From: Nitrospinota bacterium
Lineage (GTDB): Bacteria > Tectomicrobia > Entotheonellia > J063
Assembly: GCA_003696125.1 (NCBI GenBank)
Contig: RFHZ01000212.1
Location: 1 to 8,714, forward strand
Length of the DNA: 8,714 nucleotides
Reading direction: 5' to 3'
Positions 1 through 6,242 of this stretch are shown one piece after another. Numbering within the stretch: position 1 is the first letter of the stretch; each line of letters begins with the position of its first letter. The position numbers were made by a program, and so were the translations under genes. The notes under the pieces were generated by a model that did no database searches, had not been told where the DNA came from, and saw only the letters and a program-made list of their open reading frames with translations.

Positions 1-91
1 CTTTGGAGGAGCGCAACTGATCTACAGGCTTGATGACGGCTACTGTGCCGCCTCTGACCACCGGAAAGACGGCCAGGCGGTCGGTTTTTGA
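1..91 (+). CDS. ggt: Gamma-glutamyltransferase, C-terminal end only (partial)
   Basis: Reading from base 2, an open frame of 29 codons ends at TGA 89-91 and enters from outside the window. It starts FGGAQLIYRL and ends ASDHRKDGQAVGF. A GGAQ strand followed by a short turn and an (A/G)SDPRKDG-AVGY-like terminus is the usual C-terminus of bacterial gamma-glutamyltransferases of the Ntn-hydrolase fold. These enzymes cleave or transfer the gamma-glutamyl group of glutathione and related peptides. Here the usual Pro of SDPRKDG is His and the final Tyr is Phe. The catalytic Thr and the signal peptide, if there is one, lie upstream of the window. The stop overlaps a possible TTG codon of the next gene (TTGA at 88-91) and lies 23 bases before its preferred ATG, so the two genes are probably one operon. 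The assignment rests on a short tail and is likely, not certain. Confidence 0.7.
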   Translation, partial: FGGAQLIYRLDDGYCAASDHRKDGQAVGF

Positions 92-114
92 AACGAACTG
101 GACAGGAAACGGAC

Positions 115-1203
115 ATGGAACAGCAGGTCATCGAAGAGCTCACCCGGCTGGTGGCCATGCAGAGTGAAAGCGGGCAGGAAGAGGCGATTTTAGCTTATCT
201 GGAATCGCGCCTCCGCTCCCTCGGCTTTCCCCCGGTGCGCCAGCCGGTGGCAGCAGGACGGTACAACCTGATCTGGACACCCACCTCCCCTCCCTCCCTC
301 CTCTTTACCGCTCATGTCGATACCGTCCCCCTGTGGGAACATACCCATCTTGCCCAACCACGCCTGGACGGGGGACGGCTCTACGGCCGGGGGAGTGTCG
401 ATATCAAGGCCGGGATTGCGGCCATTCTTCTGGCCCTGGAAACCGTTCGCAGCGAGGGGATCTCCCCGCGTTTCGCCGTTGCCTTTACCGTGGATGAGGA
501 GCAGCAGGGTTTGGGCTCCAGGGCACTGCCAGAGATGGTGCAGGCCGGGGGGGCGGTGGTGCTGGAACCGACAGGGTTGAAGATCTGTCCGGCCGAAGCC
601 GGCTCGATCGAGGTGCGGATCACGATCAGGGGAAAGGCGGTGCATGGAAGCGTGTTTGAAAGGGGACACAATCCGATTCTGCAGGCCGCCTCTCTCATCG
701 AGTCCTTTAAGGGACTCCGTTTTCTCCAGGCAGAACACCCGCTGATCGGGGCAGGAGGCTTTAATGTCATGGGGATCAAAGGAGGAGGAGAAGCCCTGCT
801 CGTCCCAGAGCGATGCGAACTGGCCGTCGATTTTCGTCTCCTCCCCGGTCAGGACGTGGAAGAGGCCAAACAGGAGCTGCGCCAGCTCCTTGACCAGGAG
901 AACATCACCACCGAGTTCATCGATGTCTCTCTCCCTTTTGAGTTGTCTACAGAGGAACCGGTGGTACAGGTGCTGCAACGCGCCTACCAGAAAGCCCTGG
1001 GCCGTCCCCCTCTTCTGGGAGGCATGCCGAGCTGGACCGATGCCGAGTACCTCCTGGCCGGTGGCATTCCCAGCGTGGTCTTCGGTCCAGGAGACCTGGC
1101 CGTGGCACACACGGCCTGGGAACATGTGGAGATCCAGAGCGTGGTCGATACGGTCAAGGTCCTCTCCCAGGCCATGGTAGAGGCTTCCCTTACTCCTCCT
1201 TGA
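115..1203 (+). CDS. M20 family metallopeptidase/deacylase (ArgE/DapE/ACY1/CPG2 type)
   Basis: This 362-residue protein has the length and motif order of the M20 di-zinc hydrolases, which remove an acyl or amino-acid group from amino acids and small peptides. Visible motifs are HVDTVP (H67 zinc ligand, D69), GSVDIKAG (D96, the bridging ligand), DEEQQG (E128 catalytic base, E129 ligand), LEPTG (E151 ligand), GKAVHGS (H177, the dimerisation-domain His) and AHTAWEH (H332, last ligand). The lid or dimerisation domain spans about residues 170-275, between the two halves of the catalytic domain. There is no signal peptide, so it acts in the cytoplasm. I chose ATG 115 because AGGA at 104-107 sits 7 bases upstream and the family N-terminus begins there. 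A TTG at 88, with AGGCGG at 75-80, would add nine residues and overlap the preceding stop. Substrate is not decided by sequence. The ggt neighbour suggests dipeptides or N-acyl amino acids released from gamma-glutamyl peptides, rather than a dedicated arginine or lysine pathway step. Confidence 0.9.
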   Translation: MEQQVIEELTRLVAMQSESGQEEAILAYLESRLRSLGFPPVRQPVAAGRYNLIWTPTSPPSLLFTAHVDTVPLWEHTHLAQPRLDGGRLYGRGSVDIKAGIAAILLALETVRSEGISPRFAVAFTVDEEQQGLGSRALPEMVQAGGAVVLEPTGLKICPAEAGSIEVRITIRGKAVHGSVFERGHNPILQAASLIESFKGLRFLQAEHPLIGAGGFNVMGIKGGGEALLVPERCELAVDFRLLPGQDVEEAKQELRQLLDQENITTEFIDVSLPFELSTEEPVVQVLQRAYQKALGRPPLLGGMPSWTDAEYLLAGGIPSVVFGPGDLAVAHTAWEHVEIQSVVDTVKVLSQAMVEASLTPP

Positions 1204-1654
1204 CCATGCGTATCCAGATCCCGCGGCGTTCCTGGATACGAAAACCGAACCGGGTGTAAAGGGCCTGCGCTCTGGTATTCTTCTCTCCTACCCAGAGACC
1301 GAATCTGCGGTGTCCTTTGGCCCGCAGGACCTCCAGTCCGGCCAGGAAGAGTTGTTTACCGATCCCCTGGGCCTGAAAATCCGGGTCGAGGGCCAGTTCG
1401 TGGATTTCACCGATCGCTTCTCCCCGGGAATCGATCCAGCGATAATCGACACCGATAAACCCGATCGGCTTCTCCTGCATAAAGGCGACCAGAAATCCCT
1501 CTGGAGCCCGTTTGCGTAGCCACCTGAGGTAGTCGATGATGTCTCGATTGCTCTGATACGCGTACTCCTCCCACCCCTCATAGGCCCGCTTATAGATGGT
1601 CATCAACTGGCGTTGAATCGGCCGTGGATCGACGTTTTTTATGATAACCGGCAT
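1190..1654 (-). CDS. GNAT family N-acetyltransferase
   Basis: This is a 154-residue single-domain GNAT protein, the usual size for the family, which transfers an acetyl group from acetyl-CoA to an amine. Motif A is visible as the beta4 strand ELALDPDF (residues 86-93) followed by the acetyl-CoA pyrophosphate loop QAQGIG (94-99, the Q/RxxGxG/A signature). Motif B is NTRAQALYTRFGF (126-138), the common N-x-x-A-x-x-x-Y-x-x-x-GF pattern of small-molecule or protein N-acetyltransferases. The acceptor cannot be predicted. ATG 1654 is preferred. A GTG at 1666 in the same frame would add four residues, and neither start has a strong Shine-Dalgarno. The TAA stop (1192-1190) lies inside the end of the M20 gene, so the two convergent genes overlap by 14 bases. 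Two promoters lie upstream in the divergent spacer, so the gene is probably transcribed alone. Confidence 0.88.
   Translation of the reverse strand: MPVIIKNVDPRPIQRQLMTIYKRAYEGWEEYAYQSNRDIIDYLRWLRKRAPEGFLVAFMQEKPIGFIGVDYRWIDSRGEAIGEIHELALDPDFQAQGIGKQLFLAGLEVLRAKGHRRFGLWVGEKNTRAQALYTRFGFRIQERRGIWIRMVKEE
1209..1240. repeat. 9-bp inverted repeat at the M20/GNAT convergent junction
   Basis: The arm CGTATCCAG (1209-1217) is perfectly complementary to CTGGATACG (1232-1240), with a 14-base loop. It begins six bases after the M20 stop codon and lies within the last codons of the GNAT gene. No run of T follows on either strand, so it is not a textbook intrinsic terminator. It could slow or end M20 transcription, or it may simply reflect the coding constraint of the RIQERRGIWIR tail. 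The pairing is seen; the function is inference. Confidence 0.4.
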
Positions 1655-1700
1655 AGGCGATTTCACTCAGTTTGCAAACAGAAGAGCTGGCAGAGAGTAG

Positions 1701-1729
1701 ATTGTACCGGATTTGAGGCATTTGTGCAA
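1701..1729 (-). promoter_or_regulatory. Proximal sigma70-type promoter of the GNAT gene
   Basis: On the minus strand, TTGCAC (1729-1724) and TACAAT (1706-1701) are separated by exactly 17 bases. That is four of six matches at -35 and five of six at -10. It lies about 45 bases upstream of the GNAT start with no gene between. It overlaps a second promoter just upstream, whose -10 shares two bases with this -35. Confidence 0.6.
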
Positions 1730-1757
1730 TTATGCCCACCGGCTTTTCCATTGACAA
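1729..1757 (-). promoter_or_regulatory. Distal sigma70-type promoter of the GNAT gene
   Basis: On the minus strand, TTGTCA (1757-1752) and CATAAT (1734-1729) are separated by 17 bases, with five of six matches in each box. It would start about 28 bases upstream of the proximal promoter. Its -35 covers the same bases as a TTGACA on the plus strand, so leftward and rightward initiation here would compete. Confidence 0.5.
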
Positions 1758-1780
1758 CAGGCAACGGGAAATGGTAAAGG
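1751..1780 (+). promoter_or_regulatory. Candidate promoter of the oxidoreductase-VWA operon
   Basis: A perfect TTGACA at 1751-1756 faces right. The -10 candidates at a 16-18 base spacing (GGTAAA 1773-1778, TAAAGG 1775-1780) match only three of six positions. If used, it gives a leader of about 90 bases before the oxidoreductase ATG. The weak -10 suggests low activity, need for an activator, or another start site closer to the gene. Confidence 0.35.
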
Positions 1781-1813
1781 ATAAAGGAGAGACTGATACA
1801 CAAAAACCCTCAA

Positions 1814-1847
1814 AGGTTCGCCATACTTCGGAGAGCTGAACCTCCGA
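1814..1847 (+). other. Two mutually exclusive small hairpins in the oxidoreductase leader
   Basis: AGGTTC (1814-1819) can pair with GAACCT (1838-1843). TCGGAG (1828-1833) can pair with CTCCGA (1842-1847). The 3' arms share bases 1842-1843, and the second hairpin sits inside the first, so only one can form at a time. They lie just before the Shine-Dalgarno region (1860-1872). They could be an operator or a weak leader structure. Six-base stems can also arise by chance. Confidence 0.25.
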
Positions 1848-1876
1848 TATTGCATTCCCAGGAGAGAGGAGGGGAG

Positions 1877-2890
1877 ATGCCCGCAGATGTCAACCGCCAG
1901 ATCATTCTTGCCGCCCGTCCGGTAGGATATCCCAAGGAATCCGATTTTCAACTGGTCGAAACCCCCATACCACAGCCCCAACATGGAGAGGTGCTGGTAA
2001 AGACGCTCTGGTTATCCCTCGACCCTTACCAGCGGGGACGGATGAGTGCGGCCAGGTCGTACGCCCCTTCCCTGGAGATCGGGGAGGTGATCGTCGGTGG
2101 GGTGGTCGGCCGGGTCATCGCCAGCCAGAACCCGCGCTTTGCCATCGGGGATATCGTCGAGGGACGCCTCGGCTGGCAGGAGTATGCCCTCTCTGATGGC
2201 CATGATCTCCGCAAAGTCGATCCCCAACTCGCCCCCATCTCCACCGCCCTCGGGGTCCTCGGTATGCCCGGCATGACCGCCTATTTCGGACTCTTAGAAA
2301 TCGGCCGGCCCAAGCCCGGTGATACCGTGGTCGTTTCGGCTGCGGCAGGCGCGGTGGGACAGGTGGTGGGACAGATCGCCAGGCTCATGAACTGCCGGGT
2401 GGTCGGCACAGCCGGGACACCGGAAAAGATCGAGTATATCGTAAACGAACTCGGTTTCGATGTCGGCATCAACTACAAGACCGAGGATCTCGAACAGGCC
2501 CTGAGCAACGCCTGTCCGGATGGGGTCGATGTCTACTTCGACAATGTGGGGGGACCGGTCACCGATGCCGTGCTCAATCACCTCGCCCCCTATGCCCGGG
2601 TGGTGATCTGCGGGCAGATCTCGCAGTACAACCTGGAAAAGCCGGATCTGGGTCCCCGTAACCTGCGGGCCCTGCTCACCAACCAGGCCCGCATGGAGGG
2701 GTTCCTGGTCTTTCAATTCGCCAATCGCTACCAGGAAGGGATACAACGAATCGCCCGCTGGATCAGGGAGGGGAAGATCAAGTACAAAGAGGATGTGGTG
2801 GAAGGATTAGAAAACGCTCCCCGGGCCTTTATCGGCCTCTTTGAAGGGAAAAATTTTGGCAAGCTCCTGGTAAAGGTGGCGGATGAGTAG
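1877..2890 (+). CDS. NADP-dependent oxidoreductase, MDR superfamily (CurA/PTGR1-like)
   Basis: This 337-residue cytoplasmic protein is a zinc-free medium-chain dehydrogenase/reductase of the group that includes E. coli CurA (YncB), mammalian prostaglandin reductase 1 and plant double-bond reductases. These use NADPH to reduce C=C bonds conjugated to a carbonyl. Seen in order are an N-terminal GroES-like half with SLDPYQRGRM, the family hallmark GMPGMTAYFGLLEIG at the domain junction, the nucleotide-binding loop SAAAGAVG (154-161), the substrate-side motif YFDNVGG (220-226), and a C-terminal KNFGKLLVKV end. No structural-zinc cysteine cluster is present, as expected for this subgroup. ATG 1877 is preferred over an in-frame TTG at 1850 because AGGAGAG (1860-1866) and AGGAGG (1867-1872) precede it. 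The stop TAG 2888-2890 overlaps the start of the VWA gene by 8 bases, so translation is probably coupled. The likely role is enone/enal detoxification, but the substrate is unknown. Confidence 0.92.
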   Translation: MPADVNRQIILAARPVGYPKESDFQLVETPIPQPQHGEVLVKTLWLSLDPYQRGRMSAARSYAPSLEIGEVIVGGVVGRVIASQNPRFAIGDIVEGRLGWQEYALSDGHDLRKVDPQLAPISTALGVLGMPGMTAYFGLLEIGRPKPGDTVVVSAAAGAVGQVVGQIARLMNCRVVGTAGTPEKIEYIVNELGFDVGINYKTEDLEQALSNACPDGVDVYFDNVGGPVTDAVLNHLAPYARVVICGQISQYNLEKPDLGPRNLRALLTNQARMEGFLVFQFANRYQEGIQRIARWIREGKIKYKEDVVEGLENAPRAFIGLFEGKNFGKLLVKVADE

Positions 2891-5504
2891 CAAAGCCGAC
2901 TCCTTCCTGCGCCAGATTCCACCAGCCTGCCGGAGCCAGGTGCAGGAGATCGTCCGCCGCTGGGGAGAAGAGGAGACGGCACTCGATGCCTGCTTCCACG
3001 TCCTGCCTCCCTTGCTGCGGGAATACCCTGGCCCGGCGCAAGAGGCGATCTGCAGCAATCTGCTGACCCTGCTCCAACACGACAGCCAGGGGGCACTCGC
3101 CTTTTTGCGCTCCCTTCCCACCCTGCTCGCCCATCTCTCCTGGCGCGATCTCTCCCGCTGGGTGGAACAGGGGATCCTGCTGCTGCAGGAAAATCGCTCT
3201 AAGGGATACGCCTTCTTTGCCCTCACCTCCCTCTCCAGCCAGCAGACCCTGCAACGGCTGGGCCGTATCGCCTATCTGCAGGACCTGCGTCGTGTCCTCT
3301 ACCTCTACGTCACCGGCCTGGTCGGCACCTCGATCCCTATCCGCTCCCTGTCCGAATTGCCTCCAGCGTTTCGGACAGGAGAGTTGCGCCGGGCCACCAC
3401 CGATGGAGAGGCGATCTATCTCCCGGCAGCCATGGACCAGGGGGCGAGCTATGAGGAGAACTGCACCCTGCTCAAAGTGGCGGCAGCGCACCAGGCCGGG
3501 CATTTTGAGTTTGGCACCTTTCGTTTTTCCCTGGAAAAGCTCTCTACGGAGTATCCAGACCTGGATCTCCCCTTGCCAGAACCCCGGGACGGGATTCAAT
3601 CCGACTTTGAGAAGTTCTTCCGGTGTTTTCCCCAACGGTCCCTGGCGCAAGACATCTTTGCTGTCTTAGAGGAGGGGAGGATCGAGCAGGCGCTGCGCCG
3701 TACCTATCGTGGCCTGCACGCCGACCTGCTGCGGGCCACCGACATTGCCCTCGCCCTGCGTCCCGATATCCGGACCCTTCCCCTGCAGCAGGCAGTGGTA
3801 GAACTGCTGACCGATCTGGTCCTGGAGAGAGACCCTCCCCAGACCCTCCCCCTCTTCCTCCTTCCCATCCTGACCACTCTCAAACCGATGGTAAACCTGC
3901 TCTCCCGGCCGGCCGCCACGGTACAGGAGACAGCCGCAGCCACGGTTCGAGTCTATCGCATCATCGAGCGACTTCCCAATCTCCCCCTGGCCGTGCTTCT
4001 GACCGAACCGGGACTCCAGGAGGAGATGTATAACCTCTGGGCGCGTTTCGACTTTGACACGGCGATGGACCGGCTCTCGCCCTCTCTGGCCCCCCTGCTC
4101 ACCGGTGCCGAGGAGCCGTACCAGGGCCGCACCCCGCTCGTCCATCAGGGGGAGATCAAGCCGGAGCTGGTGCAGCAGCGACTGAAGGTAGAGGCGCTGC
4201 AAGAGCAGATGCAGGAGTTTGGCCGGGGCTATATCCCGCCGGAAATCCTGCGGGAGTTACTGGAGCGGGGGATCGATATCCAGATTCGAGGGGTACAGGA
4301 TCAGCCACTCGATACCACCTCTGGCCTGTTTGTGACCGACCTGGAGGGACGTGGGGTGGGGACAGAAGGGAGGCAGGAGCGCCTGCAGGAAGAGGTCACC
4401 CGGCTGGCACAGCAGATCCAGGACGAGGCCAGGAAGTTCCAGGACCAGGGCACAGCGGTCTACTATTACGATGAGTGGGACTACCAGATACAGGACTATC
4501 GGAGTCGCTGGTGTCAGCTCTGGGAGAGGATTCCTGCCGGAGAGGAAGCGGAGACACGGGAGGGGGATGAGGACTTTGTGACCACGGTGCTGGAAGAACA
4601 TGGCCCCCTGGTCAAGCAGCTCCGCAAGCAGTTCCAGCTCCTGAAACCGGAGACCTTCAAGAAGATGAAGCGACTCGAGGATGGGGAAGAGATCGATCTG
4701 GATGCAGTGGTAGAAGCGCTGGTGGACCGGCGCATAGGGCTTCCCCCTTCGGAAAAGATCTATACCAAGCGCAACAAGCGGGAGCGGAGTGTGGCCACCG
4801 CCTTCCTGCTGGACATCAGTGCCTCTACCGATGACCCGATCAGCGAGGAAGAAGAGGGAGGGACGACCCAGTACCTGGTTCCTCCCCGTCATGAAAAGTC
4901 TGCCTTTTCCGGCTTCATCCGCGATGAGGACTTCTATGCCCCTCTCTTTGCCCAGGATAAGCAACGGCCCAAGGGAAAGCGGATCATCGATGTGGAGCGA
5001 GAAGCGGTGGTGGTGATGGCCGAGGCCCTCGAGTCGATCGGAGACGAGTATGCCATCTACGCCTTTTCCGGGTACGGGCGTGATAATGTCGAATTCTTTA
5101 TCCTCAAGGAGTTCGAGGAAGCCTATTCTCCAGAGGTCAGGCGCCGCATCGGGGCCTTAAAGCCGCAACGCAGTACCCGCATGGGACCAGCCATCCGTCA
5201 TGTCCTGCGCAAATTCACCGCCTCGCAGGCCCGCATAAAAACCCTCCTCCTGTTGAGTGACGGCTACCCGCAAGACTTCGATTACGGCAAAGACCGCCAG
5301 AGCAAGGTTTACGGGATTCAGGATACGATGCGTGCCCTGCAGGAGGGGAGGGAACAGGGGATCCATACCTTCTGCATCACCGTGGATCGCTCGGGCAAGG
5401 ATTATCTCAAGGAGATGTGTGGAGAGGGGAACTACGTGGTGATCGAAGAGGTGAGCGTCTTACCACGCGAGCTTCCCAACATCTACCGTCACCTGACCAC
5501 CTGA
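2883..5504 (+). CDS. NorD/CbbO-like protein with C-terminal VWA domain
   Basis: This is an 873-residue soluble protein. The C-terminal part (about 637-870) is a von Willebrand A domain with a complete MIDAS: DISAS (D644, S646, S648), T765 in QRSTRMG and D793 in LLSDGYPQD. Just before it is LEDGEEIDLDAVVEALVDRR, and at 527-545 an aromatic-acidic segment with YYYDEWDYQIQDY, both typical of NorD/CbbO relatives. The N-terminal 340 residues look all-helical and contain KVAAAHQAGHFEFGTF (H203, H207, E209) and LEEGRIE (262-268). A glutamine-rich, probably coiled segment spans about 425-520. Known relatives work with a MoxR-type AAA+ ATPase (NorQ, CbbQ) to insert metal or remodel a target enzyme (nitric oxide reductase, Rubisco). 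Neither the ATPase nor a target is next to this gene. ATG 2883 overlaps the previous stop by 8 bases, with AAAGGTGG just upstream. Family membership is firm; the actual target, and whether it is a true NorD or CbbO, is unknown. Confidence 0.88.
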   Translation: MSSKADSFLRQIPPACRSQVQEIVRRWGEEETALDACFHVLPPLLREYPGPAQEAICSNLLTLLQHDSQGALAFLRSLPTLLAHLSWRDLSRWVEQGILLLQENRSKGYAFFALTSLSSQQTLQRLGRIAYLQDLRRVLYLYVTGLVGTSIPIRSLSELPPAFRTGELRRATTDGEAIYLPAAMDQGASYEENCTLLKVAAAHQAGHFEFGTFRFSLEKLSTEYPDLDLPLPEPRDGIQSDFEKFFRCFPQRSLAQDIFAVLEEGRIEQALRRTYRGLHADLLRATDIALALRPDIRTLPLQQAVVELLTDLVLERDPPQTLPLFLLPILTTLKPMVNLLSRPAATVQETAAATVRVYRIIERLPNLPLAVLLTEPGLQEEMYNLWARFDFDTAMDRLSPSLAPLLTGAEEPYQGRTPLVHQGEIKPELVQQRLKVEALQEQMQEFGRGYIPPEILRELLERGIDIQIRGVQDQPLDTTSGLFVTDLEGRGVGTEGRQERLQEEVTRLAQQIQDEARKFQDQGTAVYYYDEWDYQIQDYRSRWCQLWERIPAGEEAETREGDEDFVTTVLEEHGPLVKQLRKQFQLLKPETFKKMKRLEDGEEIDLDAVVEALVDRRIGLPPSEKIYTKRNKRERSVATAFLLDISASTDDPISEEEEGGTTQYLVPPRHEKSAFSGFIRDEDFYAPLFAQDKQRPKGKRIIDVEREAVVVMAEALESIGDEYAIYAFSGYGRDNVEFFILKEFEEAYSPEVRRRIGALKPQRSTRMGPAIRHVLRKFTASQARIKTLLLLSDGYPQDFDYGKDRQSKVYGIQDTMRALQEGREQGIHTFCITVDRSGKDYLKEMCGEGNYVVIEEVSVLPRELPNIYRHLTT

Positions 5505-5575
5505 CAATCACCACGGGTCGGAACTCGAGAAGGGCAGGAAAACAGTTTGACCGGGGGAAAGGAGCGAAAAGCGTC

Positions 5576-6193
5576 ATGGCAAAACGACTTCCCGTCATCG
5601 GGCTTACCGGCGGAATCGGCTCGGGAAAGAGCACGGTCTCCCAGTTGCTGGCAGAGCGAGGAGCCAGGATCATCAATGCAGATACGGTTGGACACCAGAT
5701 CTACCAGCCGGGCACCGAGGCCTGGCAGGAGATCGTGCAGGCCTTTGGCAGAGAGGTGCTGAATCCTGATGGTACCATCAATCGGGCACGACTCGGGGAG
5801 AAGGTCTTCAGCGATCCCCAGGCCCTGGCCAGGCTCAACGCCATCACCCATCCCCGCATCTATGCCGCCATTGAGGAGCAGATCCGGGCGATCAGAGCCG
5901 ATCCCCCCCCGGGCATCCGTGGGATCGTGGTGGAGGCGGCACTCCTCATCGAAGCCGGATGGACCCCCCTGGTAGACCAGATCTGGGTGGTGGTGGCTTC
6001 AGAAGAGAAGGTGATCGAGCGGGTCATGCAACAGCGATCGCTGAGCCGGGAAGAGATCCAGCGCCGCATCGCTGCGCAACTGGATAGTGCGGAACGTCAG
6101 CGGTATGCGGATCTGGTGCTGGTCAACGACGGCTCACTGGAGGAGCTCAAGGCCACGGTAGAGAAGCATTGGACCGCCTTGACTCAGGCGTAG
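5576..6193 (+). CDS. coaE: Dephospho-CoA kinase
   Basis: CoaE catalyses the last step of coenzyme A synthesis, phosphorylation of the 3'-hydroxyl of dephospho-CoA by ATP, in the cytoplasm. The protein has 205 residues, close to the family norm. The P-loop GGIGSGKS lies at 12-19, the acceptor-side Asp in NADTVGH at 36, a DGTINRARLGEKVF block follows, then THPRI, the LLIEAGW strand (123-129, usually PLLFE) and the lid sequence QQRSLSREEIQRRIAAQ with its conserved arginines. ATG 5576 fits the family N-terminus and has AAGGAG at 5559-5564, 11 bases upstream. An in-frame extension to 5417 would overlap the VWA gene and has no family support. A run of eight C (5903-5910) falls in the DPPPG segment and is a place to check for sequencing slips. 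The gene starts 71 bases after the VWA stop, with no clear promoter in the gap, so it may be the third gene of that operon. Confidence 0.95.
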   Translation: MAKRLPVIGLTGGIGSGKSTVSQLLAERGARIINADTVGHQIYQPGTEAWQEIVQAFGREVLNPDGTINRARLGEKVFSDPQALARLNAITHPRIYAAIEEQIRAIRADPPPGIRGIVVEAALLIEAGWTPLVDQIWVVVASEEKVIERVMQQRSLSREEIQRRIAAQLDSAERQRYADLVLVNDGSLEELKATVEKHWTALTQA

Positions 6194-6197
6194 ACAG

Positions 6198-6224
6198 GGC
6201 GGGTGGGCAGGTAACCCACCCGCC
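6198..6224. terminator. GC-rich hairpin between convergent coaE and trxA
   Basis: GGCGGGTGGG (6198-6207) pairs perfectly with CCCACCCGCC (6215-6224) around a 7-base loop. It begins 5 bases after the coaE stop and ends 18 bases before the trxA stop. There is no T-run after it on either strand, so it is not a canonical intrinsic terminator. Its position and stability suggest a bidirectional terminator or a 3'-end stabiliser for both transcripts. Confidence 0.6.
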
Positions 6225-6242
6225 GAAGGAGGAGGAATATCC

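Noticed and set aside
190-1125. Open frame of 311 codons on the minus strand, antisense to the M20 gene
   Set aside because: It has no recognisable motif and its composition (His, Gln, Gly, Arg rich) is that of a shadow frame. The plus-strand frame has all M20 motifs.
2829-3650. Minus-strand frame of 273 codons opposite the VWA gene
   Set aside because: It is antisense to a clearly coding NorD-like region, shows no domain signature and is explained by high-GC codon bias.
5417-5575. Extended start of coaE at 5417
   Set aside because: It would overlap the VWA gene by almost 90 bases and add 53 residues not seen in CoaE proteins. ATG 5576 has a Shine-Dalgarno and gives the normal length.
6225-6236. 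Strong AAGGAGGAGG sequence on the plus strand after coaE
   Set aside because: It looks like a ribosome site, but no start codon or coding frame follows; the downstream DNA is trxA on the other strand.
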